A DNA stretch of 64,000 bases from Curtobacterium sp. MCBA15_009 (GTDB lineage Bacteria > Actinomycetota > Actinomycetes > Actinomycetales > Microbacteriaceae). Where the stretch lies: the NCBI RefSeq assembly GCF_001864895.1, contig NZ_MJGO01000023.1, positions 103,651-167,650 of the forward strand, in the 5' to 3' direction. The position numbers were made by a program, and so were the translations under genes. The notes under the pieces are model-generated. The model was not told the DNA's origin, made no database searches, and saw only the letters and a program-made list of their open reading frames with translations. Positions 1-11,922 of the stretch are shown piece after piece; the first letter of the stretch is position 1, and every line of letters starts with the position of its first letter.

Positions 1-30
1 GAGGCGCGGTGCCAGCTGGCACCGCGCCTC
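1..30. terminator. Perfect hairpin downstream of aconitase
   Basis: A 13-bp stem (GAGGCGCGGTGCC with its exact complement) closes a 4-base loop, AGCT. It ends 20 bases after the aconitase stop codon, so it probably terminates that leftward transcript. The same stem, differing only in one loop base, recurs at 14457-14496. The left arm may extend beyond the window edge. Confidence 0.75.
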
Positions 31-50
31 CAGGCAGTATCCGGGTCGCG

Positions 51-2888
<2,838 letters not shown>

Positions 2889-3015
2889 CGTGCCGCCTCC
2901 CTACTGATCGGTTTGCCCTCATCTTCGCGGGCCGTGGACCGTCCCACCAGCAAGGCAAACCTAATCCCGTGGCCGCCGGAGCGCCCGCGGGAACTGTCTC
3001 GATGTCGAGACAACT

Positions 3016-3828
3016 CTACACCGCGGCGGTGTCGTCCTCGCGACGGAACACGGTGCGGACGAGCAGCCAGGTGACCCAGAGCACGGCCGCGTAGAGCGGG
3101 ACGCCGGTGATGAGCTTGATCCCGGCCAGCAGCTCCACCTGGGCGGTCACGTAGAGCGGGACCTCGATGAGCAGCCGGACCGCGAAGAGGCCGACCCAGA
3201 TCCAGGTCGCGACCGTCAGCACCCGGCGCTTGGCCGGGTCGGCGCGCCAGTCCTGGTGCGAGCCGTCCGCGTTCGGCGGCAGCAGGAACCCGACGATCAG
3301 CCCGATGAGCGGACGACGGATCGCGAGCGTCACGAGCAGCCCGACGAGCCACACGGCGTTGATGACGATGCCCGGGATGAAGTTGCTCTCGGCCTTGCCC
3401 GTGATGAGCGCGAGACCGGCCGAGATCGCCACGCCGAGGATGCCGGCGAGCGACATCGCGAGGGACTGCCGCTGCAGCAGCCGGAGCACGACGAACACCG
3501 CACCGATCACCACCGGGATCACGACGCTCGGCACGAGCTCCTTCGTGACGGCGTAGACGACCAGGAAGGCGAGACCGGGCAGGACCGACTCGGCGAGGCC
3601 GCGCACACCGCCGACCGCGGTGAGCAGGGCACGGCCGGACGGCGCCTCGCCGGGGGCGACCTGGCCGATGCCGGCGTTCCGCACCGCGTCGCGGAGCTGC
3701 GCGTTCAGCGACAGCGGCTCCGCGTGCTCCGACGCGAGGGGGTCGTCGGACGCCGGTCGGCCGGCCGACGCGCCACGGAGGTCGTCGGTGACCCCGTCGG
3801 GTCGCGGGGAGTCGTCGTGGTCCGGCAC
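3016..3828 (-). CDS. DUF3159 family membrane protein
   Basis: I recognise the DUF3159 family, an actinobacterial integral membrane protein of unknown function. The 270-residue product starts with about 75 polar residues and then has six or more hydrophobic segments, between about residues 80 and 260. Conserved family features visible are the GGVRGLAESVLPGLAF start of the membrane domain and a loop containing DWRADPAKRR before the last helices. It lies just 44 bases downstream of the DUF3710 gene, in the same orientation. With dut this forms a DUF3159-DUF3710-dut cluster that is common in this family of bacteria. The role is not known and nothing here identifies a substrate. Confidence 0.88.
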   Translation of the reverse strand: MPDHDDSPRPDGVTDDLRGASAGRPASDDPLASEHAEPLSLNAQLRDAVRNAGIGQVAPGEAPSGRALLTAVGGVRGLAESVLPGLAFLVVYAVTKELVPSVVIPVVIGAVFVVLRLLQRQSLAMSLAGILGVAISAGLALITGKAESNFIPGIVINAVWLVGLLVTLAIRRPLIGLIVGFLLPPNADGSHQDWRADPAKRRVLTVATWIWVGLFAVRLLIEVPLYVTAQVELLAGIKLITGVPLYAAVLWVTWLLVRTVFRREDDTAAV

Positions 3829-3872
3829 CGGGCCTCCTGGCAGATCGTGTCGTCGGTCGACGTGGTGACGCG

Positions 3873-4589
3873 TCAGATCGCGGTCTGGGTCGACTTCGGC
3901 ATGTGCAGCGGGATGAGGTCGCGCGGCGGCATCGGAGTCGTGCCGCGCACGACGACGACGCTGCGGAACAGCTCCTCGATGTCGGACGCGTCGTCGGGCT
4001 GCTCGGCCGCCTTGCCGGCGATCACGCCGCGCAGGAACCAGCGCGGGCCGTCGACGCCGACGAAGCGCGCCGGGCGCATGCCCGCGACCCCGCCGTCCGC
4101 CGCGACCGGGACCGAGGCGCGGAGCTCCGGGCCGAACGGGCCGTCGACCTCGGTCACGGTGCCGCCCTGCTGCTCGATCTGGTCCGCGATCTGCGCGCGG
4201 ATCTCGTGCCAGAGGCCGGTCGACCGCGGGGCGGCGAACGGCTGCACCTGCAGGGTCGAGTCGTCGAAGTCCAGGCCCACCGCGACGACGCGCTGCGAAC
4301 CCTCCTCGACCTCGAGGCGCAGGTGCAGGCCCTCGCGGGGCAGCACCTTCACGCCACCGAGGTCCACGTACGGACGGACCAGGTTCGCCTCGGTCTCGTC
4401 GTGCGGGCCGTTCTCGGCGCGGTCGCCGGGCGCGGACTTGTCCGTCGGGGCGACCTCGTCGACCTCGTCGAGGTCTGCGTCGGCATCGATCGCGATGTCG
4501 ACCTCGGGCGTGGTGTCCGCCACCTCGACGTCGTCGACGACGGCTTCCGCCACCTCGACCTCGTCACGCTTGCGTCGGCCGAACTTCAT
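3873..4589 (-). CDS. DUF3710 domain-containing protein
   Basis: The 238-residue soluble protein belongs to DUF3710, a family of unknown function nearly confined to Actinomycetota. The first 75 residues are strongly acidic and low in complexity (runs of Asp, Glu, Val and Thr). The family domain covers roughly residues 80-235 and includes VRPYVDLGGVKVLPREGL and a C-terminal GMRPARFVGVDGPRWFLRGV block. The ATG at 4589 overlaps the end of dut by four bases, so the two are translationally coupled. The coupling to dut is widespread, but I know of no demonstrated functional link. Confidence 0.9.
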   Translation of the reverse strand: MKFGRRKRDEVEVAEAVVDDVEVADTTPEVDIAIDADADLDEVDEVAPTDKSAPGDRAENGPHDETEANLVRPYVDLGGVKVLPREGLHLRLEVEEGSQRVVAVGLDFDDSTLQVQPFAAPRSTGLWHEIRAQIADQIEQQGGTVTEVDGPFGPELRASVPVAADGGVAGMRPARFVGVDGPRWFLRGVIAGKAAEQPDDASDIEELFRSVVVVRGTTPMPPRDLIPLHMPKSTQTAI

Positions 4590-5077
4590 GCGCGCGTTCC
4601 TTCCTGAACGTCTCCGGCGGCGCCGCTGGCGGCACCGCTCCGGTCACCGTAGCCCGACGAACCGAAACCGCCCTGGCCGCGGACGCTGTCGGGCAGCTTG
4701 TCCACCCGTGTGTACGTCACCCGGGGCACCGGCATCACGATCACCTGTGCGATCCGGTCGCCGACCTGCACCGCGTACGGCTCGGTCTGGTCCGTGTTGA
4801 GCAGCGCCACCTTGACCTCGCCGCGGTAGCCGGCGTCGACGGTCCCCGGCGCGTTCACGATCGTGATGCCGTGCTTCACCGCGAGACCGCTGCGCGGGAC
4901 GACGAACGCCGCGTAGCCGTCGGGCAGCGCGATCCGCAGGCCCGTGCCGACCAGGCGTCGCTCGCCCGGCTGCAGCACGAAGGCCTCGGTCGAGACGAGG
5001 TCGGCACCGGCGTCGCCGGGGTGCGCGTGGCCGGGGGCGTTCTCCCCGGTCCAGAGGACGTCGACTGGTTCGGTCAC
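4586..5077 (-). CDS. dut: dUTP diphosphatase (dUTPase)
   Basis: It hydrolyses dUTP to dUMP and pyrophosphate, keeping uracil out of DNA and feeding thymidylate synthesis. All five trimeric dUTPase motifs are present in order: GDAGADL (about residue 23), PRSGLA (about 63), the tyrosine-bearing GTVDAGYRGEV (about 77), DRIAQVIV (about 107) and the C-terminal glycine-rich GFGSSGYG that closes over the active site. The length of 163 residues is normal. The start is GTG at 5077, with a TACCCT box exactly six bases upstream, so the message is probably leaderless. It heads a cluster with the DUF3710 and DUF3159 genes. Confidence 0.96.
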   Translation of the reverse strand: MTEPVDVLWTGENAPGHAHPGDAGADLVSTEAFVLQPGERRLVGTGLRIALPDGYAAFVVPRSGLAVKHGITIVNAPGTVDAGYRGEVKVALLNTDQTEPYAVQVGDRIAQVIVMPVPRVTYTRVDKLPDSVRGQGGFGSSGYGDRSGAASGAAGDVQEGTRA

Positions 5078-5083
5078 GTGACG

Positions 5084-5089
5084 AGGGTA
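5084..5089 (-). promoter_or_regulatory. -10 box TACCCT, leaderless promoter of dut
   Basis: TACCCT is followed by six bases and then the GTG of dut. With normal -10 to start-site spacing, transcription would begin at or next to the start codon. No Shine-Dalgarno sequence fits in the gap. Confidence 0.6.
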
Positions 5090-5142
5090 GTGCAGAGCGT
5101 GACCGGACCGTGACCTCGGCCGAGTCGTGGTCGAATGGACCC

Positions 5143-5574
5143 GTGACCCTGTACCGCGAACGACTCTGGGCGCCCCCGGCGCTCTACCTGGCGACGGCCC
5201 TCGTCATCCCGGCGTCCCTGCTCGTCTTCCTGCCCATCAGCGTCCTGGCCGGCGTGCTCGTCGCCATCGGGATGTACCTCGGCGTGCTCGTCCTGCTCTG
5301 GGTCCTCGCCCCCGTCGTCGAGGTCACCGACACCGAGTTCCGCGCGGGTCGGGCACGACTCCCCCGGGCACTCGTCGGCTCGGTCGAGGCGTACGAGGGC
5401 GCCGAGGCCACCACGCAGCGCGGGCCGCGGCTCGACGCCCGGGCGTGGACGCTCTTCCGCGGGTACGTGCGCGACGTCGTGAAGGTCGAGGTCCGCGACG
5501 ACGCCGACCCCACGCCGTACTGGCTCGTCAGCGTCCGCCAGCCCGCCAAGGTCGTCGAGGCGCTGCGGTCCTGA
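5143..5574 (+). CDS. DUF3093 domain-containing membrane protein
   Basis: This belongs to the DUF3093 family, small actinobacterial proteins of unknown function. From the GTG at 5143 it has 143 residues. It begins TLYRERLWAPP, the family's conserved opening, followed by two transmembrane helices (about 12-32 and 36-60), then a cytoplasmic beta-rich domain ending in WLVSVRQPAKVV. An in-frame ATG lies 33 bases upstream, but the family alignment favours the GTG. The gene is divergent from dut, with 65 bases between their starts, so the two promoters sit back to back. Confidence 0.85.
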   Translation: MTLYRERLWAPPALYLATALVIPASLLVFLPISVLAGVLVAIGMYLGVLVLLWVLAPVVEVTDTEFRAGRARLPRALVGSVEAYEGAEATTQRGPRLDARAWTLFRGYVRDVVKVEVRDDADPTPYWLVSVRQPAKVVEALRS

Positions 5575-5577
5575 CGG

Positions 5578-5816
5578 GCGGTTCCGCGCGGGTGCAGTTC
5601 CGCGCGTGGGTGGCTGTTCGCGCGTGGGAAGCTGTTCCGCGCATGGGTGGCTGTTCCGCGCAGCAGTCCCGCGCGTAGGAGGACAAATCGCGCGTAGGAG
5701 GCCGGAAGGAAGGGCTCCCTACGCGCGATCCGACTCACCACGCGCGATTCGACCCACCACGCGCAGAACAGCACACCACGCGCAGAACAGCACACCACGC
5801 GCGGAACTGCGGGGAC
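5578..5816. repeat. Large palindromic element of 19-bp repeats (copy D)
   Basis: The right half holds five units, beginning at 5721, 5740, 5759, 5778 and 5797, each starting ACGCGC and spaced exactly 19 bases; two units are identical. The left half carries about six inverted, less regular copies (GCTGTTCCGCGC and GCGCGTAGGAGG types). The halves meet at a stem of about 15 bp around 5690-5730. The element fills the gap between the convergent DUF3093 and DUF4193 genes. A 22-base stretch here (5626-5647) is identical to 35552-35573 in copy C. Confidence 0.85.
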
Positions 5817-5818
5817 GG

Positions 5819-5854
5819 CGAAGGCCCGCTGCTCCGGGGAACAACGGGCCTTCG
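5819..5854. terminator. Hairpin terminator of the DUF4193 gene
   Basis: The arms CGAAGGCCCG and CGGGCCTTCG form a perfect 10-bp stem around a 16-base loop, 14 bases past the DUF4193 stop codon. It could also stop transcripts coming from the opposing DUF3093 gene. Confidence 0.75.
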
Positions 5855-5867
5855 GTGATCGGTGCGT

Positions 5868-6167
5868 CTAGAGCGCTGCGCACTCGGCGCAGACCGGTCC
5901 GAGCTTCGACTCGTGGTCGAGCTGGGAGCGGTGCTTCACGAGGAAGCACTCGACGCAGGTGAACTCATCGACCTGCGGGGGCAGCACCACGACGTCGAGG
6001 TCGACGTCGCTGAGGTCCTGTCCGGCGAGTTCGAAGCTGCCGGGGTTGTCCGAATCATCGTCGACGACCCCCGACATCTTGTCGGGAACGCGCTCCTTGA
6101 GGGCCTCGATCGACTCCGAGTCGGAGTTGTCGTCGGTCTTCCGGGGGGCGTCGTAATCGGTGGCCAT
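5868..6167 (-). CDS. DUF4193 domain-containing protein
   Basis: A 99-residue acidic protein of the DUF4193 family, found across Actinomycetota, function unknown. The start at 6167 gives the conserved opening MATDYDAPR. The frame stays open further upstream, but that extra stretch is not part of the family. The C-terminal half has paired cysteines, FTCVECF and PVCAEC, an arrangement that should bind one zinc ion. The middle is rich in Asp and Ser. The gene is divergent from sepH and ends at its own hairpin. The upstream match to a ribosome binding site is weak. Confidence 0.88.
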   Translation of the reverse strand: MATDYDAPRKTDDNSDSESIEALKERVPDKMSGVVDDDSDNPGSFELAGQDLSDVDLDVVVLPPQVDEFTCVECFLVKHRSQLDHESKLGPVCAECAAL

Positions 6168-6433
6168 GCCCATCCATTTCTCGTATCGAGAGGTCGTCGC
6201 CGGGTGATCGGCGGCGACAGTTTGCACCACGTCCCGCCGGAGCGCAAACCGAGTGCTTCGGCGGGTCGTCGTGGCCCTGCAACCCGCGGTCGACACCGGA
6301 CATTCCCGCTGTCCGACAACGTCCGTCGCGCAGTCCGCGGCACGCCCGTGCGCCTCCCACGGAACGCCGCGCGGTGACTGCATACTCACGGGGTACGACG
6401 CACGACCGTACGCGATGCTCGGAAGGCGGAACC

Positions 6434-7468
6434 ATGCAAGACGTGAGAGTCATCGGAGTCGAGTCCGGCGCACTCCTCCTGGCGACCGACGGCGGCACCG
6501 AGTTCCGGTTGCCCGTCACGTCGTCGCTGCCGGGGCAGGTCCGCCAGGCGAACCCGGAGGCGGGACCGCAGAAGCGGGTCTCCCCGAAGGACGTCCAGGC
6601 ACGCATCCGTGGCGGCGCCGACGCCGCGGACGTCGCCGCCGCGCTCGACGTGGACGTCGAGTACGTGCGTCGGTTCGAGGGCCCGGTGCTCGCCGAACGT
6701 GCGTTCATCCTCGACGCCTCGCACCGCGTCCCGGTGACCCCGGTCGACGACCAGGCCCCCGACACCTTCGGCGAGGCGATCACCGCCAAGCTCGAGGCCG
6801 GCGAGGCCACCGCGATCACCTGGGGCTCCTGGAAGCACCCGGAGAGCGGCTGGCAGGTGCGCGTGCGCTACACGGCGGCCGAGGTCGAGCACGACGCGCA
6901 GTGGCGCTTCGACCCGAAGACGTCGACCCTGGTGCCGGACAACGGCGACGCCCACCGCCTGTCGCACACCGAGGACGAAGGCATCGCCCCGCGCCTGCGC
7001 GCCGTCGAGTACGAGCAGCCGGACGACGACGGCACCCGCTTCGACTCGGGCGCGTTCCGCGTCGACGAGCCCGACGAGGCCCCCGCCGAGCCCGAGCCCG
7101 TGGACCGCGCGCCCCTGCGTGCGCCGCTGCCCCGCATCGGCCAGGCCGTGGTGGACGAGCGAGCGCCCGGCAACGAGACCGCCGACCTGCTCGAGGCCCT
7201 GCGTCGCCGACGCGGAGAGCGCGAGGCCGCCTCGTTCACGGACCAGCGCGACGAGCCCCGCGGCACGTCGATCAGCGTCGTGGACATCCCGCTGCAGGGG
7301 TTCGAGGACGACGACGCCCGCGGGACGGCGCCGCAGCCGGCCGAGGACCGTCCGACCTCCGCCCCCGAGGCCGAGGGGCGTCAGGAGCGTCGCAAGCGCA
7401 ACCGTCGGTCGATGCCGAGCTGGGACGAGATCGTCTTCGGCACCCGTCCGGACGACGACCCCGCCTGA
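6434..7468 (+). CDS. sepH: Septation protein SepH
   Basis: SepH is an actinobacterial cell-division protein that binds FtsZ and promotes its assembly. The N-terminal DUF3071 domain (about residues 1-170) begins MQDVRVIGVESGALLL and contains a helix-turn-helix-like stretch, SPKDVQARIRGGADAADVA, followed by a conserved ITWGSWKHPESGWQVRVRY segment. The remaining half is disordered and rich in Asp, Glu, Pro and Arg, ending in a short basic-aromatic tail, RRSMPSWDEIVFGTRPD, which is also typical. I chose the ATG at 6434, preceded by GGAAGGCGGA. A longer in-frame extension to 6374 lacks family similarity. The gene is convergent with the phosphatase, 28 bases apart. Confidence 0.9.
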   Translation: MQDVRVIGVESGALLLATDGGTEFRLPVTSSLPGQVRQANPEAGPQKRVSPKDVQARIRGGADAADVAAALDVDVEYVRRFEGPVLAERAFILDASHRVPVTPVDDQAPDTFGEAITAKLEAGEATAITWGSWKHPESGWQVRVRYTAAEVEHDAQWRFDPKTSTLVPDNGDAHRLSHTEDEGIAPRLRAVEYEQPDDDGTRFDSGAFRVDEPDEAPAEPEPVDRAPLRAPLPRIGQAVVDERAPGNETADLLEALRRRRGEREAASFTDQRDEPRGTSISVVDIPLQGFEDDDARGTAPQPAEDRPTSAPEAEGRQERRKRNRRSMPSWDEIVFGTRPDDDPA

Positions 7469-7496
7469 CCCGGGCCGTCCCGCGGCGGTCGGTCGC

Positions 7497-8660
7497 CTAG
7501 GCGAAGGCTCCGGCGAGCCGGAGCGGGACGAACAGTTCGTCGTCCGTCATGGCGCCGTGCTGGCCGACCATCCGGCGAGGCGTCTCGTTCGCACGCAGTG
7601 CCCGGTCGTCGTTGAAGGCCCAGGAACCACGGGCGACCAGGACCACGTCGCCGATCCGCGGCGCGACCCGCGGGTCGACGGTGCCGAACCAGCCCGCCTC
7701 GACGGCCTCGTCACGGCTCGCCACGAAGGCCTTCTTGCCGTACTTCGCCCGGAAGGCACCGACCAGTGCCCGGACGTCGGTGCCGGGGGCGACGGTGAAC
7801 TGCCGGCAACGCGGGTCCCCCGCGACGCCGACGACGTCGGTGAGCAGCAGCGGGTCGATGGCGATGTTCGCGTGCTCGGGGACGTCGAGCACGCCGTGGT
7901 CCGCCGTCACGAGCACGCCGACGTCGGCAGCCGACCGGGCGTCGAGCCGGGCGAGCTCCCCGTCGAGCAGTTCGAGCGACGCGGTCCACCGGTCCGACTG
8001 CCAGCCGTGCTTGTGCCCGATCGAGTCGAGCTCCGGCACGTACAGGTAGACGAGCGAGCGGCCGGTCGCCGTCGCAGCGAGGGCCGCGTCGACGCGGTCC
8101 GGGATCGAGTCGGCCGAGACGTAGCGTGCCCCGCCGAGCACGTTCGCGGTCATGCCCGACGACCGGTAGCGGTCGGGACCGACCACCACCGGGTCGACGC
8201 CGAGCCCGGTCGCGCTGGTGAACAGGGTGTCGGACAGCAGCCACCCCGCCGGGACCTGGCTGTCCCACCCGCTCAGCAGGTTGACGACGGTGCCGGAACC
8301 GGGTTCCCAACCGCTGTAGCCGACGACCCCGTGAGTGCCGGGCGAGCGCCCGGTCGTGAGCGTCGTGAGCGCGGCGGCCGTGGTCGTCGGGAACCCGCTC
8401 CGCAGCTTCTTCGCGGTGCCGGTCCCCTTCGCGGCGGCGAGCCAGCGGGCGTGTCCGGCGCGCGCGGACAGCGCGCCGGCACCGAGGCCGTCGACCAGCA
8501 CGACGACCGCGGAACGGGCGGGGCGGAGGGTGATCCGGGCCTCCAGGCCGCTCTCGCGCAACCACGTGTCGTCCGCAGCGCCGAGCGCGACGAGGCAACT
8601 CGGCAGGACGTCGGCGAGGTTCGCGGCGGCGTCGGGGGCCGTCGGTACGCTGGTTCCCAT
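7497..8660 (-). CDS. Alkaline phosphatase family (nucleotide pyrophosphatase-type) protein
   Basis: A 387-residue phosphodiesterase/phosphatase of the type I phosphodiesterase/nucleotide pyrophosphatase superfamily, which uses two metal ions and a Thr or Ser nucleophile. Visible elements are the first metal Asp in [11 protein letters not shown] (about residue 60), the nucleophile region [14 protein letters not shown] (about 95-105), and the later metal ligands in [13 protein letters not shown] (about 220) and [13 protein letters not shown] (about 265). There is no convincing signal peptide, so it is probably cytoplasmic. The substrate is unknown. The ATG at 8660 gives the family length; the open frame upstream is not conserved sequence. 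The gene is divergent from parC. Confidence 0.88.
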   Translation of the reverse strand: MGTSVPTAPDAAANLADVLPSCLVALGAADDTWLRESGLEARITLRPARSAVVVLVDGLGAGALSARAGHARWLAAAKGTGTAKKLRSGFPTTTAAALTTLTTGRSPGTHGVVGYSGWEPGSGTVVNLLSGWDSQVPAGWLLSDTLFTSATGLGVDPVVVGPDRYRSSGMTANVLGGARYVSADSIPDRVDAALAATATGRSLVYLYVPELDSIGHKHGWQSDRWTASLELLDGELARLDARSAADVGVLVTADHGVLDVPEHANIAIDPLLLTDVVGVAGDPRCRQFTVAPGTDVRALVGAFRAKYGKKAFVASRDEAVEAGWFGTVDPRVAPRIGDVVLVARGSWAFNDDRALRANETPRRMVGQHGAMTDDELFVPLRLAGAFA

Positions 8661-8737
8661 TCCACAGAGTCTTCCAGACCGCGGTCTTCCAGACGACGCT
8701 GGCCAGCCAGCGCGGTCTGTCCGCCCAGAAAGGTGCC

Positions 8738-11224
8738 ATGGCACGCACGGACGCAGTCGGGCTGCCCGACGGTGAGCGCATCGAGGAGATCGACGTCTCC
8801 GAGGAGATGCAGGGGTCGTTCCTCGAGTACGCGTACTCCGTCATCTACTCGCGCGCACTGCCGGATGCCCGCGACGGCCTGAAGCCGGTCCAGCGGCGGA
8901 TCCTGTACCAGATGGCCGAGATGGGCCTGCGGCCGGACCGCGGACACGTCAAGAGCGCCCGGGTGACGGGCGAGGTCATGGGCAAGCTGCACCCCCACGG
9001 CGACGGTGCCATCTACGACGCGCTCGTCCGCATGGCCCAGCCCTTCACGATGCGGGTGCCGCTCGTCGACGGGCACGGCAACTTCGGCTCGCTCGACGAC
9101 GGTCCCGCCGCGGCCCGGTACACCGAGGCGCGGCTCGCCGAGCCCTCGATGGCGATGACCGAGGGCCTGGGCGAGGACGTCGTCGACTTCGTCCCGAACT
9201 ACGACAACCAGATCATGCAGCCGGGCGTGCTGCCCGCGGCATTCCCGAACCTCCTCGTCAACGGCGCCTCCGGCATCGCGGTCGGCATGGCGACGAACAT
9301 GGCACCGCACAACCTCGGCGAGGTCGTCGAGGCCGCGAAGCACCTGCTCATGAACCCCGGCGCCACGCTCGACGAGCTCATGGAGTTCGTCCCCGGCCCC
9401 GACCTGCCCGGTGGTGGCACGATCGTCGGGCTGTCCGGGGTCCGCGACGCCTACGCGACGGGGCGCGGTTCGTTCCGCACCCGGTCGAAGGTCAGCATCG
9501 AGAACCTGACCCCGCGGCGGGTCGGCCTCGTCGTGACCGAGCTGCCGTACCTGGTCGGGCCGGAACGCGTGATCGAGAAGATCAAGGACGGCGTCCAGTC
9601 GAAGAAGCTCGTCGGCATCTCCGACGTCAAGGACCTGACCGACCGCAACCACGGGCTGCGGCTGGTCATCGAGATCAAGAGCGGCTTCAACCCGACCGCC
9701 GTGCTCGAGCAGCTGTACAAGCACACCCCGCTCGAGGACGGCTTCGGCATCAACAACGTGGCGCTCGTCGGGGGCTCCCCGCGCACGCTCGGGCTGCGCG
9801 AGCTCCTCGACGTGTACGTGCAGCACCGTCTGGACGTCGTCACCCGCCGGTCGCAGTACCGGTTGGCCCGGCGTCGGGAACGGCTGCACCTGGTCGAGGG
9901 CCTGCTCGTCGCGATCCTCGACATCGACGAGGTCATCCAGGTCATCCGCACCTCGGACGACTCCGAGGCCGCGCGCAACCGCCTGCGTGACGTCTTCGAC
10001 CTGTCCGAGGTCCAGGCCGAGTACATCCTCGAACTGCGCCTGCGCCGCCTGACGAAGTTCTCGCGCATGGAGCTCGAGGCCGAACGCGACCAGCTCCTCG
10101 CCGACATCGCCGCCCTCGAGGAACTGCTGGCGTCGGACGAGCGGCTGCGCGCCCAGGTCGCGCTCGAGCTGACCGAGGTCTCCGACCGGTTCGCGACCCC
10201 GCGCCGGACCCTGCTCACCGAGGCCGACGCCCCGGTGCGGGGCGGCCGCAAGGCCGCGGTGGACCCCGAGTCGTTGCAGATCGCCGACTCACCGTGCCGT
10301 GTGCTGCTCTCGACCACCGGGCGGCTCGTGCGCGTCGACATCCCGACGTCCGAGCTCGGCATCGTGCGGGTCCCGAAGCGCTCCAAGCACGACGCCGTCC
10401 GTTCGGCGATCGTGAGTTCCGTGCGCGGGCAGGTCGGCGCGCTGACCTCCACGGGTCGGGTGCTGCGGATGTCGCCCGTCGACGTCCCGGCGGTCCCGCC
10501 CGCGGCGGTGCGGCTGGACGCCGGCGTGCGGGTCACCGACTTCCTCACCCTGACCAAGGGCGAGACCGTCGTGGCACTCGTCGACCTGTCCGGCGCTTCG
10601 TCGGACTCGCTCGCGATCGGCACCGTGCAGGGCGTCGTGAAGCGGGTCGTGCCCGGCGCCTGGCCCGACAAGCCGGAGTTCCCCGCCATCGGTCTCAAGC
10701 CGGGCGACGCCGTGGTCGGCGCTGCGCAGGCTCCGGAGTCCGACGACCTCGTGTTCATCACGTCGAACGCGCAGCTGCTGCGGTTCCCGGCGTCGGCCGT
10801 GCGGCCGCAGGGCCTGCCGGCCGGTGGCGTCGCCGGCGTCGCACTCGCGGCGGGGGCCGCGGTCGTCTGGTTCGGGTCCGTCTCCCGGTCCGACGAGGCC
10901 GTGGTCGCCACCGTGTCGACGACCTCGACCGCGCTGCCCGGCACCGACGCCGGTCGGGCGAAGGTGTCGGCGCTGTCCGAGTTCCCGGCGAAGGGCCGTG
11001 CCACGCAGGGTGTCCGGGCGCACGCGTTCCTGAAGGGCGAGGACGGCCTGACCGTGGGCTGGGCCGGCATCGCTCCGCCGCACGCCGTCGGCACCGACGG
11101 CGCAGCACGCACGCTGCCGGACTGGCTGTCGAAGCGCGACGGGTCGGGGGCGCCGCTCGAGGCCGTCATCGGCTCGATCGGCGGCAGCGCCGCGACGCTC
11201 GACGGCACCGCCGGCGAGGCGTAG
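8738..11224 (+). CDS. parC: DNA topoisomerase IV subunit A
   Basis: The DNA-cleaving subunit of a type IIA topoisomerase, acting with ParE (11923-14049) to unlink daughter chromosomes. The 828-residue product has the breakage-reunion domain (about 30-480), with the catalytic tyrosine at about 128 in [11 protein letters not shown] and the quinolone-pocket region [18 protein letters not shown] near 88. A coiled-coil tower with a leucine- and arginine-rich stretch follows, then a C-terminal beta-pinwheel (about 500-810). It lacks the glutamine-rich GyrA-box expected of gyrase. That, together with the convergent parE, supports topoisomerase IV, though gyrA cannot be strictly excluded. AGAAAGG precedes the ATG. 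Confidence 0.9.
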   Translation: MARTDAVGLPDGERIEEIDVSEEMQGSFLEYAYSVIYSRALPDARDGLKPVQRRILYQMAEMGLRPDRGHVKSARVTGEVMGKLHPHGDGAIYDALVRMAQPFTMRVPLVDGHGNFGSLDDGPAAARYTEARLAEPSMAMTEGLGEDVVDFVPNYDNQIMQPGVLPAAFPNLLVNGASGIAVGMATNMAPHNLGEVVEAAKHLLMNPGATLDELMEFVPGPDLPGGGTIVGLSGVRDAYATGRGSFRTRSKVSIENLTPRRVGLVVTELPYLVGPERVIEKIKDGVQSKKLVGISDVKDLTDRNHGLRLVIEIKSGFNPTAVLEQLYKHTPLEDGFGINNVALVGGSPRTLGLRELLDVYVQHRLDVVTRRSQYRLARRRERLHLVEGLLVAILDIDEVIQVIRTSDDSEAARNRLRDVFDLSEVQAEYILELRLRRLTKFSRMELEAERDQLLADIAALEELLASDERLRAQVALELTEVSDRFATPRRTLLTEADAPVRGGRKAAVDPESLQIADSPCRVLLSTTGRLVRVDIPTSELGIVRVPKRSKHDAVRSAIVSSVRGQVGALTSTGRVLRMSPVDVPAVPPAAVRLDAGVRVTDFLTLTKGETVVALVDLSGASSDSLAIGTVQGVVKRVVPGAWPDKPEFPAIGLKPGDAVVGAAQAPESDDLVFITSNAQLLRFPASAVRPQGLPAGGVAGVALAAGAAVVWFGSVSRSDEAVVATVSTTSTALPGTDAGRAKVSALSEFPAKGRATQGVRAHAFLKGEDGLTVGWAGIAPPHAVGTDGAARTLPDWLSKRDGSGAPLEAVIGSIGGSAATLDGTAGEA

Positions 11225-11404
11225 GAGCGCAACCGCTCCCGCGCGCTGCGGCTGCCGGTGCTGCGGCTGCCGCTGCTGCGGTTGCCGCAGCGGCGGTCTG
11301 CGGACGGCGGCCCGCGGGCTGCGGCCTGCGGGGCTGCGGCCTGCGGCCTGCGGCCGTCGCTGCGGGCTGCGGCCGTCGGCCAGTGGCCGCGGTGGGCTGG
11401 TGCT

Positions 11405-11455
11405 GCGAAAGCGACAGTCCTGCGCGAATGGTTCGTGCAGGACTGTCGCTTTCGC
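11405..11455. repeat. Perfect 19-bp stem-loop
   Basis: The arm 11405-11423 (GCGAAAGCGACAGTCCTGC) is exactly complementary to 11437-11455, with a 13-base loop. A related stem at 11638-11650/11676-11688 shares the GCGAAAGCGACAG arm with one mismatch in the other arm. There is no T-run on either strand. Confidence 0.85.
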
Positions 11456-11474
11456 GAAGGAACCGGCGCAGTTG

Positions 11475-11520
11475 ACGGACGGGAGGCGCGGGTCGACCCC
11501 GCCACGGGCCTCCCGTCCGT
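11475..11520. terminator. Hairpin of the GGAGGC/GCCTCC family
   Basis: A 13-bp perfect stem, ACGGACGGGAGGC (11475-11487) with GCCTCCCGTCCGT (11508-11520), encloses a 20-base loop. It belongs to the hairpin family also seen at 1-30, 14457-14496 and 50560-50603, and may terminate parC transcripts. Confidence 0.6.
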
Positions 11521-11922
11521 CCACGCAGAAGTAGGTCGCGGAGCGGCCCCGTCGCCACCACGCGGAAGCGAGGCGGCGCGGCGGGGCGGCGGCGCGGCGG
11601 CGGCGGGGCGAGAGCGGGTGCCCCATTGCCCTGCCGCGCGAAAGCGACAGAACGGCGGGAACTGTCGGCGGGATCCTGTCGCTCTCGCGGAACAGAGCGC
11701 GTACGACGGCGGCTCGGAGTCGCTCGCGCAGGACCGGGTCGCTTTCGCGGCACCGCCGCACTTGAGCGCCACCGCCGCATTCCCGGCACCGAGACGCTTT
11801 CGCGCCACCAAGTCGCCCTCGTAGCACCGCCTACCGCCGCGCAGCTGCACAGCCAGCCGGACAGCCATGCCGCCGAGGAGCCAGCCAGCCGCACGGCGCG
11901 GCCGGCGGCCGGCACGTCGCCC

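Larger units (their letters stand above)
11225..11922. other. Gene-free gap between convergent parC and parE, rich in stem-loops
   Basis: I see no credible gene in these 698 bases. The first 160 bases are low-complexity CTGCGG/GCTGCGG repeats. After that come several stem-loops built on GCGAAAGCGACAG and its complement, and one built on ACGGACGGGAGGC. Partial copies of the CGCTTTCGCG core recur at about 11739 and 11793. The gap may serve as a double terminator for two converging essential genes, but its length is far beyond that need. Confidence 0.6.

Noticed and set aside
5721..5815. The 19-bp repeat units looked at first like a short CRISPR array
   Set aside because: Units follow each other without distinct spacers, the element is an inverted structure, and no cas gene is near.
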